In this document: positions 43,959 through 52,902 of the stretch, in pieces
How positions within the stretch are numbered: the first letter of the stretch is position 1
Layout: the number at the start of each line of letters is the position of its first letter
Made by a program: the position numbers and the translations under genes
Assembly: GCF_002295115.1 (NCBI RefSeq)
Contig: NZ_NSFV01000017.1
Span: 62,001-126,000, forward strand
Direction of reading: 5' to 3'
DNA from: Mesorhizobium sp. WSM4311
GTDB lineage: Bacteria; Pseudomonadota; Alphaproteobacteria; Rhizobiales; Rhizobiaceae
DNA length: 64,000 nt
Notes under the pieces: generated by a model
What the model was told of the DNA's origin: nothing
The model's input: the letters and a program-made list of their open reading frames with translations, nothing else
The model's database searches: none

Positions 43959-44585
43959 GAAGCCCTCCGGCGTTTCCCACCGACCCAACCAGCAGTATCC
44001 GCTTAATCAAGGGTAGGAGCCAGTAAAATTTCGTCAGGTGTCCAAAGCCAATCACAAGCTTTGGATATCAATCTTGGCCGGGCAGGCAAGGCATTCGCCA
44101 CGTCGGCGTGCTCGGCGATATGGCAGTCATACCGGTCAAATGCCCCGTTGACGGCGACCCTTTTTAACCAGCAATCATATCCCGCGGACGGCCACCTGGA
44201 TACGTTCTTGTGGATTGTGCTAATCGCCGGCCTCCTGTGGCTGGGGTCGCTGCGCTTAAACGCAAGCCATTGATCCGGTCACTCTCCTGGCCGGAAACAT
44301 GGATCGGCCCGCTCCGTCGCTGGCACTTCCGATTACGGCAAACCCATAAGTTGACTCAGTGCGGTTTCTGCAGGCGCGGGCGCGCAGGCTTGGACGCCGA
44401 TGCTTCCTCGGTTCTTCGCGGCCATAGTGATGGTTAGCGTATGGACCCACTGGGGAATGCCGGATAGCCGCGATGGTTGGCGTAAGCAAGATTTCGCGCG
44501 TTTGCAGGTCCAGCGCCCCCGCTTGCGGCCTTTTCTATACTGAGCGATACTCTTTGGGGAAAGCTTGGGTTGTTGGGGGTGAACT
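43959..44585. other. 600-base region without a firmly supported gene
   Basis: A plus-strand frame (44061-44273) ends in a possible membrane helix (DTFLWIVLIAGLLWLGSL) but has no ribosome site. Otherwise nothing is recognised. Confidence 0.4.
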
Positions 44586-44804
44586 ATGCCAATTTACGAC
44601 GTCGCAGAGATGTGCCTCGATCGAATTGTTAGATCGAAGGCAATCGAAGCATGTAGTCCAGACGCGGCTGCATTGATCATGAATTCACGCAGGTCAATCT
44701 CCCAAAAATGGGAGACAGATTGGATCCGCGTGACTGACGAAAATGGTGGGCGAGTATTCGCGTACACAATCGCCGATGATGGGGCCGACGATCCCTGTGT
44801 GTGA
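44586..44804 (+). CDS. small protein, function unknown
   Basis: A 72-residue frame: MPIYDVAEMCLDRIVRSKA, then SRRSISQKWETDWIRVTDEN and GGRVFAYTIADD. The second half has the V-x-DE-x-G-x-x-V-x-x-x-x-I strand pattern seen in many short rhizobial proteins, but no family assignment is safe. GGGGGTG precedes the ATG. Confidence 0.5.
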   Translation: MPIYDVAEMCLDRIVRSKAIEACSPDAAALIMNSRRSISQKWETDWIRVTDENGGRVFAYTIADDGADDPCV

Positions 44805-44965
44805 TGCGCGGCGGACCTGAAAAGCGGGCCGTCCGTCGGGCGCCATTCCGGGCAGCCTGCAACGGAATTGCCCAGTTCAACGATTGGATGACGTGGCAAC
44901 AACTCGCCGGGCAAGACCCCAGCCACCTTTAGCCCGGCGAGCCTGCTGCCTAATCAGGAGCGTGA

Positions 44966-45145
44966 TCAGGCCCGGGATGACCCGGTGCCTGGTCCAATGC
45001 AAGATCGCTGCCAGCGCCCCTGTCCCGAAATGGGACGGCAACGCCATGTCGAGTGCCTTGTGTTTGTTTTGGTGGTCAACACCACGGTGCGCCAGTGCGC
45101 CTTGTCGAAGACATTGACCAGTAGGTCGTCAGGCTTGTCGGTCAT
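44966..45145 (-). pseudogene. second copy of the 34770 family, probably frameshifted
   Basis: Starts at ATG 45145 after an excellent ribosome site (AAGGAGGGG). The first 25 residues (DKPDDLLVNVFDKAHWRTVV, then LTTK) match the protein at 34770. After LTTK the frame degrades, while the adjacent frame continues naturally as KHKALDMALPSHFGTGALAA, so a one-base loss near 45070 is likely. Function unknown. Confidence 0.45.
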
Positions 45146-45301
45146 TAATGGCCCCCCTCCTTCATATGCATGCTTCGCGCATATTTGCATTGGCGCATAC
45201 GTCGACCAGCCGGCGGGCCGTGCTCACAAACAGCCCGTCGGTTATTCCCGGCTCCTATTCACATCCCAATCTATAGGCATCGGGCCGCATGGAGGACCGT
45301 C

Positions 45302-45475
45302 ATGGAAGCAGTTGGCCTTTACCGGTGCCCAGGAATTCCACCATTTGCCTGCATCGTCGAGCGGGCCAAGGCTAGTTACATCAGCCAGGACGCCTACAGA
45401 TCCGGCGGCTACAAGCCAGACTTCGACGCGTTGCCTTGGGAGGCTGAGTACAGGGCCGCAAAGCAAAAAGCCTAG
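45302..45475 (+). CDS. small protein, function unknown
   Basis: A 57-residue frame: MEAVGLYRCPGIPPFACIVE, then YISQDAYRSGGYKPDFDALP and WEAEYRAAKQKA. Composition is protein-like with an aromatic-rich C-terminal half. No clear ribosome site and no recognised family. Confidence 0.4.
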   Translation: MEAVGLYRCPGIPPFACIVERAKASYISQDAYRSGGYKPDFDALPWEAEYRAAKQKA

Positions 45476-45642
45476 GAGGGAAGCTCGGTTTTGGCGGCAG
45501 GCTTAACCGAAGCCCGCCCCTTTGCCGTCGAGCGATGCGGGCTACGGACGCGCGTTCGCACGAGCTTTTCATCACGAAGCCTTTGCCTCCTGCTGGTTCC
45601 CGTGCGGTCTCCGGAGATGACGGGTGGCGGGTTTGCTGCTGA

Positions 45643-46551
45643 TCAGACTATGCGCAACAGCTCGCGCAGGCGGACTGGCAATCTCGGCGAAGCCTGCAAC
45701 TCAACACAGCTCGCCTCCCAGCGCTGCAGATACTCGGCAATCGGGATACCGGTACGACCGGGCCAGCGATTGAGTGAGCCCAGTGCCTCGACGCAGTCTG
45801 GTGCGCGGTCGTATTCGGCGAGGATGGTCACCGACATCGCCTGGGCGAAAGGATTGAGGCCCGGTGTTTCGATTTCGCTGCGATTGTCCGCAAACCACGC
45901 CTCGGCGTTGCCCGTGAGCGCTTGGCTGTCGGCCAGCGTGGTATAGCCTCGGATGATGTTCTGGCGATACCCGGCAATGGCATCGCCGAAGGCGTTGTCG
46001 CCGGCGAAGGGCGGGTTCTGCTTCCAGTCCATCGCCAGGCGGCCCAGCCCGCGCAGCGAGAAGGCTTCGACCATCGCTTCCTCGAGCCACTGGCAGGGTG
46101 GTGACGGCTTGGCCTCGGCCTGCCAGCTGTTGGCCGTGACGTGGCCGAGCTCATGCCCGAACTGGTAGGCAAGCTTCGACCAGTCGCGCTCGCCAATATC
46201 CACAATGATCCACGCCATGGTGCTGCCGTCCGGATGCAGCCAGACGGACGGTGGGCCTGACGTATGCTCGTCGACGCGAAGCCGGGTCGGCTGGCGATCG
46301 GAGACCAGGCGGACGCCATCCAGGCAGGCGTGCCGCATGCGCTCTACGACTTGCTCAGCTGCGCGCGGCAGCATGTGGCCCCAGTTGCCTGCGAGTTCGA
46401 TGGGGGCGGAGAGAAGGGAGGTGGCGGTAGGATAAGGCGATGTGGTGGCCGCGCCGCTCGTGCCCCAACCACCTGACTGAGTCAGCGTCGCAGGGGCTAG
46501 GCTTCCGGCTGCTGAGCCCGCAAACAGGGTAACGAAATCCCGTCGCCGCAT
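45643..46551 (-). CDS. Tat-exported putative zinc metallopeptidase
   Basis: A 302-residue protein with a twin-arginine signal (MRRRDFVTLFAGSAAGSLAP) and the zinc-binding HExxH in FGHELGHVTANSW near residue 130. A downstream Glu in QWLEEAMVEAFSLRGL could be the third ligand, as in gluzincin-type peptidases. ATG 46551 is preferred because AGGA is eight bases upstream and the Tat motif follows. A perfect EcfG-type promoter (GGAAC-N17-CGTT) lies 75 bases upstream. The substrate is unknown. Confidence 0.78.
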   Translation of the reverse strand: MRRRDFVTLFAGSAAGSLAPATLTQSGGWGTSGAATTSPYPTATSLLSAPIELAGNWGHMLPRAAEQVVERMRHACLDGVRLVSDRQPTRLRVDEHTSGPPSVWLHPDGSTMAWIIVDIGERDWSKLAYQFGHELGHVTANSWQAEAKPSPPCQWLEEAMVEAFSLRGLGRLAMDWKQNPPFAGDNAFGDAIAGYRQNIIRGYTTLADSQALTGNAEAWFADNRSEIETPGLNPFAQAMSVTILAEYDRAPDCVEALGSLNRWPGRTGIPIAEYLQRWEASCVELQASPRLPVRLRELLRIV

Positions 46552-46624
46552 TTCGATTCCTGATGTCCGATCCATCATAATGAGGAGCATCATGTGAAAA
46601 TCACAGAGCGTGTCCGTGAGTGGG

Positions 46625-46650
46625 AACGCGCACTTCGACCTCAGGGTTCC
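46625..46650 (-). promoter_or_regulatory. EcfG-type general stress promoter (GGAAC-N17-CGTT)
   Basis: Minus strand: GGAAC (46650-46646), 17 bases, CGTT (46628-46625), facing the metallopeptidase. The sequence is partly palindromic and also gives GGAAC-N17-GGTT on the plus strand (46623-46648), where no gene follows. Confidence 0.65.
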
Positions 46651-46850
46651 ACACTGTTTGACTAGGCAAGCCGAAAGCACGAGGTGTCACGCCCTGGGCA
46701 GAGCTGAGCTACTCCCAAGGATCACCTCGGAACGGCGCGCCGATGGGCAGCTGATAGCAGACGGATGGTGCAGTCCCATTCAGGATGGAACGCGTAGCCG
46801 CGTGTCTTCATCCCGGCTCCGGACGTGAGCCTTTTTGATAAGTCGCGCTA

Positions 46851-47040
46851 TCGACGTGCCGGGCGGATAGTGATGGACGTGGAGCACTAGGCCCGTCGCC
46901 GAGCTTTTGCTGCTCGACCTTCTATACCCGGACACCCGTTCCATTTGAGCCGCCGCCATCGCGATCGTCAGCTCGCGGGCTTTCGGATAGCGCTCGCGCA
47001 CGATCGCGCCAAGCCATTGGCGGAGACTTGCGAGACTGCC
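46851..47040 (-). mobile_element. decayed ISAzo13-type transposase remnant
   Basis: Three minus-strand frames join to give SLRQWLGAIVRERYPKAREL, then RDGGGSNGTGVRV, a stop, KVEQQKLGDG, and finally GLVLHVHHYPPGTS. In intact ISAzo13-family transposases these are the ADGGGSNG...WKVELQKLADETGL...HFPPGTSKWNKIEH blocks around a catalytic Asp. At least two frameshifts and a stop make it non-functional. It lies between the metallopeptidase and the glycosyltransferase cluster, marking past insertion. Confidence 0.72.
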
Positions 47041-47186
47041 TCCAGACCGCCCCATCCTTGCCCGCGCCCATCGAGCTCCGAGCCGACCAACTCTCACTTT
47101 TGCCGAATCCCGCTCGCAATGCGAATTATGTTGTGACGGGACTCTTAAGTTCGCCAGCTGTCGCAGCGCCTACCGCACTGGAAGCC

Positions 47187-49253
47187 CTACCATTCTGTTG
47201 AAGGTGGGAACTGCCGCACCTGCTCGGTGAGTCCCCACTCGGAACAGATTACCGAGAGCTTCCATTTGCTCGCAACATCCAATTGCGCAATGCGTTCCTG
47301 CCGGACAGTAAACCACGCATCTAATTCTACGACGTCGCCATCGAAGTGGTCGACGGGCGAAATTCTTCGCAGAACTAATCCGAATCCGTCGAGCAACATT
47401 ACAAGATCATGAAAAAGTCTCTGCTTCTCGTAAATCGGATATAGGTGTGCTTCCAACTGCAAGCCCAAGCATCCGCTGAGCAGATCCCCAAATCCTTTGA
47501 TAATTTCAAATTCCGTTCCTTGCGTGTCTATTTTGATAACATCAGGCGGCGGGACTTCGCCGGCTAGAAATAATTCTAAATAGGGTTTCACCTCGACATC
47601 AATATTCGACCTTATATCAAACGCCGGTCTCACCGAATATCGATCGAGGAACGTTCGGTTAGGCAAACGCGTCGACGAGCAACCACTACTTTTGGTCAAA
47701 TACAAAGTCGATATACCAGAGGCTTCGCCGAGAGCACTCTGAATTACCACGACCTCCGCAAACCTGTTCGAGCTTTTCCTAAGTTCAACTGCCCTTGCCG
47801 GGTTTGGTTCGAACATCACCGCAACAATGCGATCCTCAACTTTTGACCATGACTGCTGAAGGCCACCGGCCGCTCCGATATCCGCTACCACGAGGTGTTT
47901 GCCAAGATCTAGATCGCGCCCCGACCGACTAGTCCACGACCTCCAGCTGTCGGCGGTTCTCACTTCGGGTCTTGCAGGCACAGATGCTGGAACTGAAGCG
48001 TCGATCATGTTGAGGAATCTGTCCGGAACAATCGCAAAACCACCTTTGAAACTTTGAGACGTGTTGGCACGATCTATTCTTAATCGGGATAAATCATCGG
48101 AAAAATCGAAGTCTCCTATGAGAGACGCATTAACTTCTTCAAGAGAATATGGAAACATTTTTCTTATAAACTCATCTTCGCTAAGTCTAAATTGCGTACC
48201 ATGGCCCGTCCCCAACGAACTTTCCGCCCATTGAATAGACTGAGTTTTTCGCAAATTTTCGAGCGCCAGGTTTCGATCCATAGCTTTAAGATGAAAGAGG
48301 AACAGGCTTCTGTTTACCAGTTGAGGGTACTGGCAACTATGAAATCCCGGATCCCACGTCAGTGGAATCCTAGAGATTAGAGGTTTACAATAATCTGCAG
48401 CAAATCGAACGTACCGCCTTTGAGACAATATCGGGCGACTTAGGTTGATATTCGGCTCCACGTTCTGCAGATGCTGCACCTCGACTCCAAGGGCAGTGAC
48501 AAACTGGTCACACTGCCGCCCCACGAAATCGACGAGTCCGGCAAACAGCGCTGGATCCGGAATCAATATCTCATCAACGTCCGAGAATATCACCGCGTCG
48601 TAGTAGCAGAGCAAACTCGCTTGAAATCTGCTTACAAATGCCGATCTTTGGTACTCATCAAATTTGTCTCGAGGGACACGAACGGTATTTGCACGTCCTA
48701 AGTTATTTGTACTCCCATCGTCCGAGCCGTGGTCTAGAACGAATAGGTTTTCTTCACCGACGGCCCGCCCGTAGTGCCGTCGCCAGATTGGCAGGAACAC
48801 TCTCTCGTTGTATACCATCGTAACCGCGGCGATCTTTAGCTGCTTTGCCACGTCAGGTTCGCGAAGCGTGAACCTCTCCCACGCGCCGCATTCCGTGCGC
48901 GAAAGAGTGATCCGCCCATCAGATTCTGCACTGAGAAAGGCGCCTAGCGCCTTGAGTGCAATCTGACCTCCGTCAAGACGCACCACTTCAAGAACGGTTG
49001 AAGTTGCGGTAGTTCCCGCTCCCAACGGCCCTACAATAGACCAGGAATGGTTGGTTGAGCAGGCTATCGGGTGAAGCGTCGTCAATACGACGTGCATGAT
49101 TTGGGCGCGCGGTCCATCAAACACGAGTCTCGCATTCGGCGGGCTGATTGCGGGGGAGCCGTGCCGCAACTCACCTGTCGTCGGATCAACATTCAGAACG
49201 GTTCCGTGCGTCGTGAACACACGCATCGGCGATCCTGGTTGTTCTGTCGGCAC
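47187..49253 (-). CDS. three-domain protein: beta-trefoil, GT2-type glycosyltransferase, FkbM-type methyltransferase
   Basis: A 688-residue fusion. Residues 1-135 contain a fascin-like beta-trefoil (GGQIALKALGAFLSAESDGR, then WERFTLRE), a likely carbohydrate-binding unit. Residues 138-400 are a glycosyltransferase of the GT2/GT92-like type (AAVTMVYNERVFLPIWRRHY, LDHGSDDGSTNNL, and the metal-binding DxD in FSDVDEILIPDP). Residues about 450-650 are an FkbM methyltransferase (VVADIGAAGGLQQSW, FEPNPARAVEL, DVIKIDTQGTEFEIIKG). GGAGGA precedes the GTG start. It probably adds and caps (O-methylates) sugars. It is the last gene of the five-gene minus cluster. Confidence 0.87.
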   Translation of the reverse strand: MPTEQPGSPMRVFTTHGTVLNVDPTTGELRHGSPAISPPNARLVFDGPRAQIMHVVLTTLHPIACSTNHSWSIVGPLGAGTTATSTVLEVVRLDGGQIALKALGAFLSAESDGRITLSRTECGAWERFTLREPDVAKQLKIAAVTMVYNERVFLPIWRRHYGRAVGEENLFVLDHGSDDGSTNNLGRANTVRVPRDKFDEYQRSAFVSRFQASLLCYYDAVIFSDVDEILIPDPALFAGLVDFVGRQCDQFVTALGVEVQHLQNVEPNINLSRPILSQRRYVRFAADYCKPLISRIPLTWDPGFHSCQYPQLVNRSLFLFHLKAMDRNLALENLRKTQSIQWAESSLGTGHGTQFRLSEDEFIRKMFPYSLEEVNASLIGDFDFSDDLSRLRIDRANTSQSFKGGFAIVPDRFLNMIDASVPASVPARPEVRTADSWRSWTSRSGRDLDLGKHLVVADIGAAGGLQQSWSKVEDRIVAVMFEPNPARAVELRKSSNRFAEVVVIQSALGEASGISTLYLTKSSGCSSTRLPNRTFLDRYSVRPAFDIRSNIDVEVKPYLELFLAGEVPPPDVIKIDTQGTEFEIIKGFGDLLSGCLGLQLEAHLYPIYEKQRLFHDLVMLLDGFGLVLRRISPVDHFDGDVVELDAWFTVRQERIAQLDVASKWKLSVICSEWGLTEQVRQFPPSTEW

Positions 49254-49324
49254 GCCATCCTCCGATACCTAGCAGTTCATTCGGCCCTCTTCCTACTTCA
49301 AATTGGTCCTTCTCGGAATCGAGT

Positions 49325-50917
49325 TTAGCACTGGAAGTGGCCATAGACTTCGACTTCCGATAAGTGCAGATACTCCCTTCGTGGAATCGAAATCCGCACG
49401 AAGCGGATCAGGACCGGTTCCTCGGCGCTCCACAGCAATGGGCGGCCGCTGCTGCACCCGCCAAAGACCTGCCCGGGCTCGGTGCGGAAGAGCAACGTCC
49501 ATCGCTCTCCATCTGTTGATCCCTCCACAATCAGTGGCGAGGCTCGTCGCTGCATCCACTCTGGAATATTGTCACGATTGAATATCCTAATAGCTAACAC
49601 TTGAGCTAGCTGTTCAAGGTCAACCATCCACCACGGATTTTCGGTATTGTTAGTGTGAAATCCCAGCACTTTCGCTGGATTTCCGTTTGCGGCATTCCCC
49701 GCGTCTTCCTCCACGGTGCGGCCATTGGACCATTGACTCACGGAACTTTGAGTGGCTCGCTTGTTAAGCGCGAGATTCGGCAGCGACAGGTCTATGCGCG
49801 GTTGCGCCTCAAGCTCGCGGACCGGCTGGTAGCCCCGCAGTCTACCAACTTCGAGATAGTGGTGCAGCGGATCCTCGAACCACCCTTCGCTTATCTCCAT
49901 TGCGGCGTCGATGTATCGGTGCGCGTACCAGACGGAGTCGAAGGTGATGGCAGACCCCTGCGCCGCCCTCGTCGGCAAGCCATTGTCGTAATTCTCCCTC
50001 GGCACACGCAGGAATGGAGCGGCGGTCTTCAGCAGCGCGACCTGATTGCGCGATATTTCTTTCCATCTGCCTGATATCCGTTGGTGATATTCCAGGCTCT
50101 GTTCCTCAGGCAATCCATAGTTCAACGGAAATAGAAAGTATCTATAGCGAATGTCGTCAACCGGCAGCAGATCGATCTCGCGATGGTGCGCTGGATTGTA
50201 GAAACCACTGAGTGGAAGAAAGATCGTCTGCGCTCGGGAAAGCCACGCCGCTAACCAGGAGAACGTACTGACCGCAACGACAATGTTCTTTGCGGAACGA
50301 ATCAAATCGAAGTCCGCCCTAGGCCCTTGGCTGTCGTAAAATATAGCTTTCGGGAAGCGAGATTTAAGCTGTCGTACGTACTCTGAATCGGCGAGCTGTC
50401 CGGCAAACACCGGGTTTAGCCCTGTCGAAGCGATCACATCCTCATAAAACTCTATTGGAAGGAGTGGATAGTGGGGTACACCCTGAAGAATTTCAGCGGT
50501 ACGAACATTAATCAGCAAGTCACTTTCGCCGATTTTCCGCGAGGGGGGGCTGTAAGGGAAAAGCGGTTGATAGACGTGAGGCGGCTCAAGGAACTCCATC
50601 CTCTGCAGATGGTCGGCCATCATTATGCGGACCGACTCGCTCCGGTTCGCAAGAACGCAAATCTCATTAATGTGAGGCCGGAAAGCGTCCCAGGTCCATA
50701 GATCAATATTATCAAAAAAGTGTTCATTCTGCGTATCGTCGGGAATTTCCAGATCCCACTCCGGAATCGAAACGTTAACAATGCTACAATTCGCAATCCG
50801 GTTAGATATTGTTAGAGCACCCATATACTGGATCATTTTATTTGCTAAGTTGCCTCGATGCCTCATAACGACTACGCGCCTGCGCGTAAAGTAATTATCT
50901 TTCGTCAACTGCATCAT
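49325..50917 (-). CDS. putative glycosyltransferase with C-terminal F5/8 type C (discoidin) domain
   Basis: A 530-residue protein. The N-terminal 290 residues begin with VVVMRHRGNLANKMIQYMGA and contain NIVVAVSTFSWLAAWLSRAQ, a layout like fucosyltransferase-type GT-B enzymes whose GN-x-x-x-Q and STFS blocks bind the nucleotide sugar. A middle segment (FDSVWYAHRYIDAAMEISEG, LHHYLEVGRLRGYQP) is a short motif seen in rhizobial glycan proteins. Residues about 385-530 are a discoidin-like lectin (NLALNKRATQSSVSQWSNG, NPWWMVDLEQLAQVLAIRIF, LIVEGSTDGERWTLLF). A cytoplasmic enzyme with a lectin module is unusual. Confidence 0.82.
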   Translation of the reverse strand: MMQLTKDNYFTRRRVVVMRHRGNLANKMIQYMGALTISNRIANCSIVNVSIPEWDLEIPDDTQNEHFFDNIDLWTWDAFRPHINEICVLANRSESVRIMMADHLQRMEFLEPPHVYQPLFPYSPPSRKIGESDLLINVRTAEILQGVPHYPLLPIEFYEDVIASTGLNPVFAGQLADSEYVRQLKSRFPKAIFYDSQGPRADFDLIRSAKNIVVAVSTFSWLAAWLSRAQTIFLPLSGFYNPAHHREIDLLPVDDIRYRYFLFPLNYGLPEEQSLEYHQRISGRWKEISRNQVALLKTAAPFLRVPRENYDNGLPTRAAQGSAITFDSVWYAHRYIDAAMEISEGWFEDPLHHYLEVGRLRGYQPVRELEAQPRIDLSLPNLALNKRATQSSVSQWSNGRTVEEDAGNAANGNPAKVLGFHTNNTENPWWMVDLEQLAQVLAIRIFNRDNIPEWMQRRASPLIVEGSTDGERWTLLFRTEPGQVFGGCSSGRPLLWSAEEPVLIRFVRISIPRREYLHLSEVEVYGHFQC

Positions 50918-50982
50918 TGCGCCATACCCCTACGTAGTCCCGGTCTCCCGCCATACTTACTAACGGGTTTTCGAACCCCACA

Positions 50983-52080
50983 TCAAAACTGATGCACAGT
51001 TGCATCGCCTTGCGCACTATTCTTCAACTGACAGAAGTGTTGCAGGTTATTTTTCAACCTGTTGTTCTCCGGGTCCAAGTTCAGCGCCCTTTGTCCCCAT
51101 TCCACGGCACGGTCCATGACATTGAGGCGCCAGGCCGCGATGGCGCCAAGGTCGTACAGCCGAAACCCCCAGCAGTTCGCGTCGTCAAGGTAACTACCTG
51201 TGCGGTAGGTCTTCTCGATCCCATTGGTGCTGGCCCAGAAGAGATTCAACCAGTCGGCCTTGCCATGAAACTCTTCAGCCAGGTCAAGCCAGATCTCGCG
51301 CCGGTGCGGTGCTTCCATCCTGGCCTTGTCCAGCCAGGACAATTTCTGCTCTGGCCGCATGCGCGCGATATAACGCATCGCCTCGGATCGTTCTTCCGCC
51401 CACTTGCTTGTCGGCAATTCAAGGTAGCGCTCAAGCAGTTGAACGGCCCGCTCTTGTTGGTTGGCCCACATCAAGTCCCGCCCGAGCCAGAAGCAGATCT
51501 GCGCGTCGTCGGGATCTTCCTTGTGCGCAACCTCCATCAGTGGCAGGTAGCTGCTCCTTGTTGGCTTGGTGAGGTCCTGCACTTCGAACATGACAATGTC
51601 GTTGCTGTTCGTGGTGACCTCTCGATCGCCGGTGAAAAACAAGGCCTCATGCACTGGCCGCTTGAAACGATATCCCCAGCGATGGTGAAAATTCTTCGCC
51701 GGCCAGCTTCGCAGCGGCGTAGGGTCATCGACACTCGATCTGTAGACCGTCTGGCAATAAAGGGCTGTCGTCTCGGGCGTCCAGGCCGCCTCAAGCTTCG
51801 GCCGCCAGCCGGGCTCGAGAAATCGATCCATGTCCATTGTACAGCAGACATCGACGTCGGCCGGGATTAGCGCCATGGCTGCGTTGCGGGCATCGTCGAA
51901 ACGCCACGGGCGGACCGCTATCCGGTGCACGGTAACGCCGGCAGCGGTCAGCCGCGCCACCGTCTCATCGGTACTGCCGGTGTCAGCGACAATGCGATAA
52001 TCGGCGTCGACAGCCGAGTTGGCCCAGCGCTCCACGTTTGCGGCCTCATTCAACGCTATGGTGTAGACGGCGACTTTCAC
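50983..52080 (-). CDS. GT2 family glycosyltransferase with TPR-like C-terminal region
   Basis: A 365-residue protein. Residues 1-110 carry the GT2 start (VAVYTIALNEAANVERWANS, VADTGSTDETV) and the DxD in CTMDMDRFLEPGW. The remainder has helical repeats of TPR type (DDAQICFWLGRDLMWANQQE, RAVQLLERYLELPTSKWAEE, DRAVEWGQRALNLDPENNRL). GT2-TPR proteins occur in bacterial protein O-glycosylation and polysaccharide clusters. Start is GTG 52080 with GGAAGG upstream. Part of the five-gene cluster. Confidence 0.88.
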   Translation of the reverse strand: MKVAVYTIALNEAANVERWANSAVDADYRIVADTGSTDETVARLTAAGVTVHRIAVRPWRFDDARNAAMALIPADVDVCCTMDMDRFLEPGWRPKLEAAWTPETTALYCQTVYRSSVDDPTPLRSWPAKNFHHRWGYRFKRPVHEALFFTGDREVTTNSNDIVMFEVQDLTKPTRSSYLPLMEVAHKEDPDDAQICFWLGRDLMWANQQERAVQLLERYLELPTSKWAEERSEAMRYIARMRPEQKLSWLDKARMEAPHRREIWLDLAEEFHGKADWLNLFWASTNGIEKTYRTGSYLDDANCWGFRLYDLGAIAAWRLNVMDRAVEWGQRALNLDPENNRLKNNLQHFCQLKNSAQGDATVHQF

Positions 52081-52099
52081 CAGAAACCTTCCATAGGAT

Positions 52100-52876
52100 C
52101 TATGCGCGAAAGGAGTATGTTCGGTAGATGAAACGTATCGGCCTGGCGATGTATGGATTGGTATCGATCATGGTAAGAATTGACTTCATCTCTTCATAAG
52201 GATCAACACCGATCGAGCGAAGATACGAGTAAAATGCACCCGTCTCGTGATTGCTTACTTGGGTATGCCGCATCAGAAATTCATCGACGATGCCCGCTGT
52301 CCAGCGGTCCGCGAGGTGATGACCCCAATATAGATCCAGTCCCCATCCTGAGATCGATAGGTCAAAGGAATGGAGCATCTCCTGCAGGAACGCGCGCCGG
52401 AAGAACGGGGCCATGACCTCGACCCAATTGGTGGTCCGCAGCTTGAGGCCGGGATGCTGGCGTGTCAGCCCCATCGCGTCGATGCAATCCGGGGTCAAGG
52501 CGGGTTGAGCAAGATCAAGCGAATATTCTTCGCAAATTGCAAAAAAGGCATCTGGATTGAAAAGAAGTTCTATATCGTCATCAAGAAATAAAGCCCCCTC
52601 ATAGACGTTATGAAGGTCTGTAGCCTCGAAGAACCGTTTAGCTCCGTGCATTTTTGATCGGCCGCCCGCAAAAACAATTTCGGCCCGATTTCGAAGAATA
52701 TCGTCCGGGTGTGGTGTGGCGTAGTAATTTATCGCGAGGTCGTACTGGCGCTCCCCTTGCGGAGTCTCGGAAAAAAAGGAAGGGCGACGCTTCGATCCGG
52801 CACGTATCAGGACGAGATATCGCCTCGGGTCGCTCGGGACCGACAACAGCTGAATTTCGTTCGAATTCTCAAACAT
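52100..52876 (-). CDS. DUF707 domain protein, putative glycosyltransferase
   Basis: A 258-residue GT-A-like protein of the DUF707 family. RRYLVLIRAGSKRRPSFFSE is followed by YDLAINYYATPHPDDIL, VYEGALFLDDDIELLF with the metal-binding acidic cluster, and ISGWGLDLYWGHHLAD, the DUF707 signature. Function is inferred to be sugar transfer. It lies 19 bases upstream of the GT2-TPR gene and 26 bases after the large fusion gene, so all are probably one operon. Confidence 0.85.
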   Translation of the reverse strand: MFENSNEIQLLSVPSDPRRYLVLIRAGSKRRPSFFSETPQGERQYDLAINYYATPHPDDILRNRAEIVFAGGRSKMHGAKRFFEATDLHNVYEGALFLDDDIELLFNPDAFFAICEEYSLDLAQPALTPDCIDAMGLTRQHPGLKLRTTNWVEVMAPFFRRAFLQEMLHSFDLSISGWGLDLYWGHHLADRWTAGIVDEFLMRHTQVSNHETGAFYSYLRSIGVDPYEEMKSILTMIDTNPYIARPIRFIYRTYSFRA

Positions 52877-52902
52877 TGAACCGACGGTTCTCGCTCAGAT
52901 TG

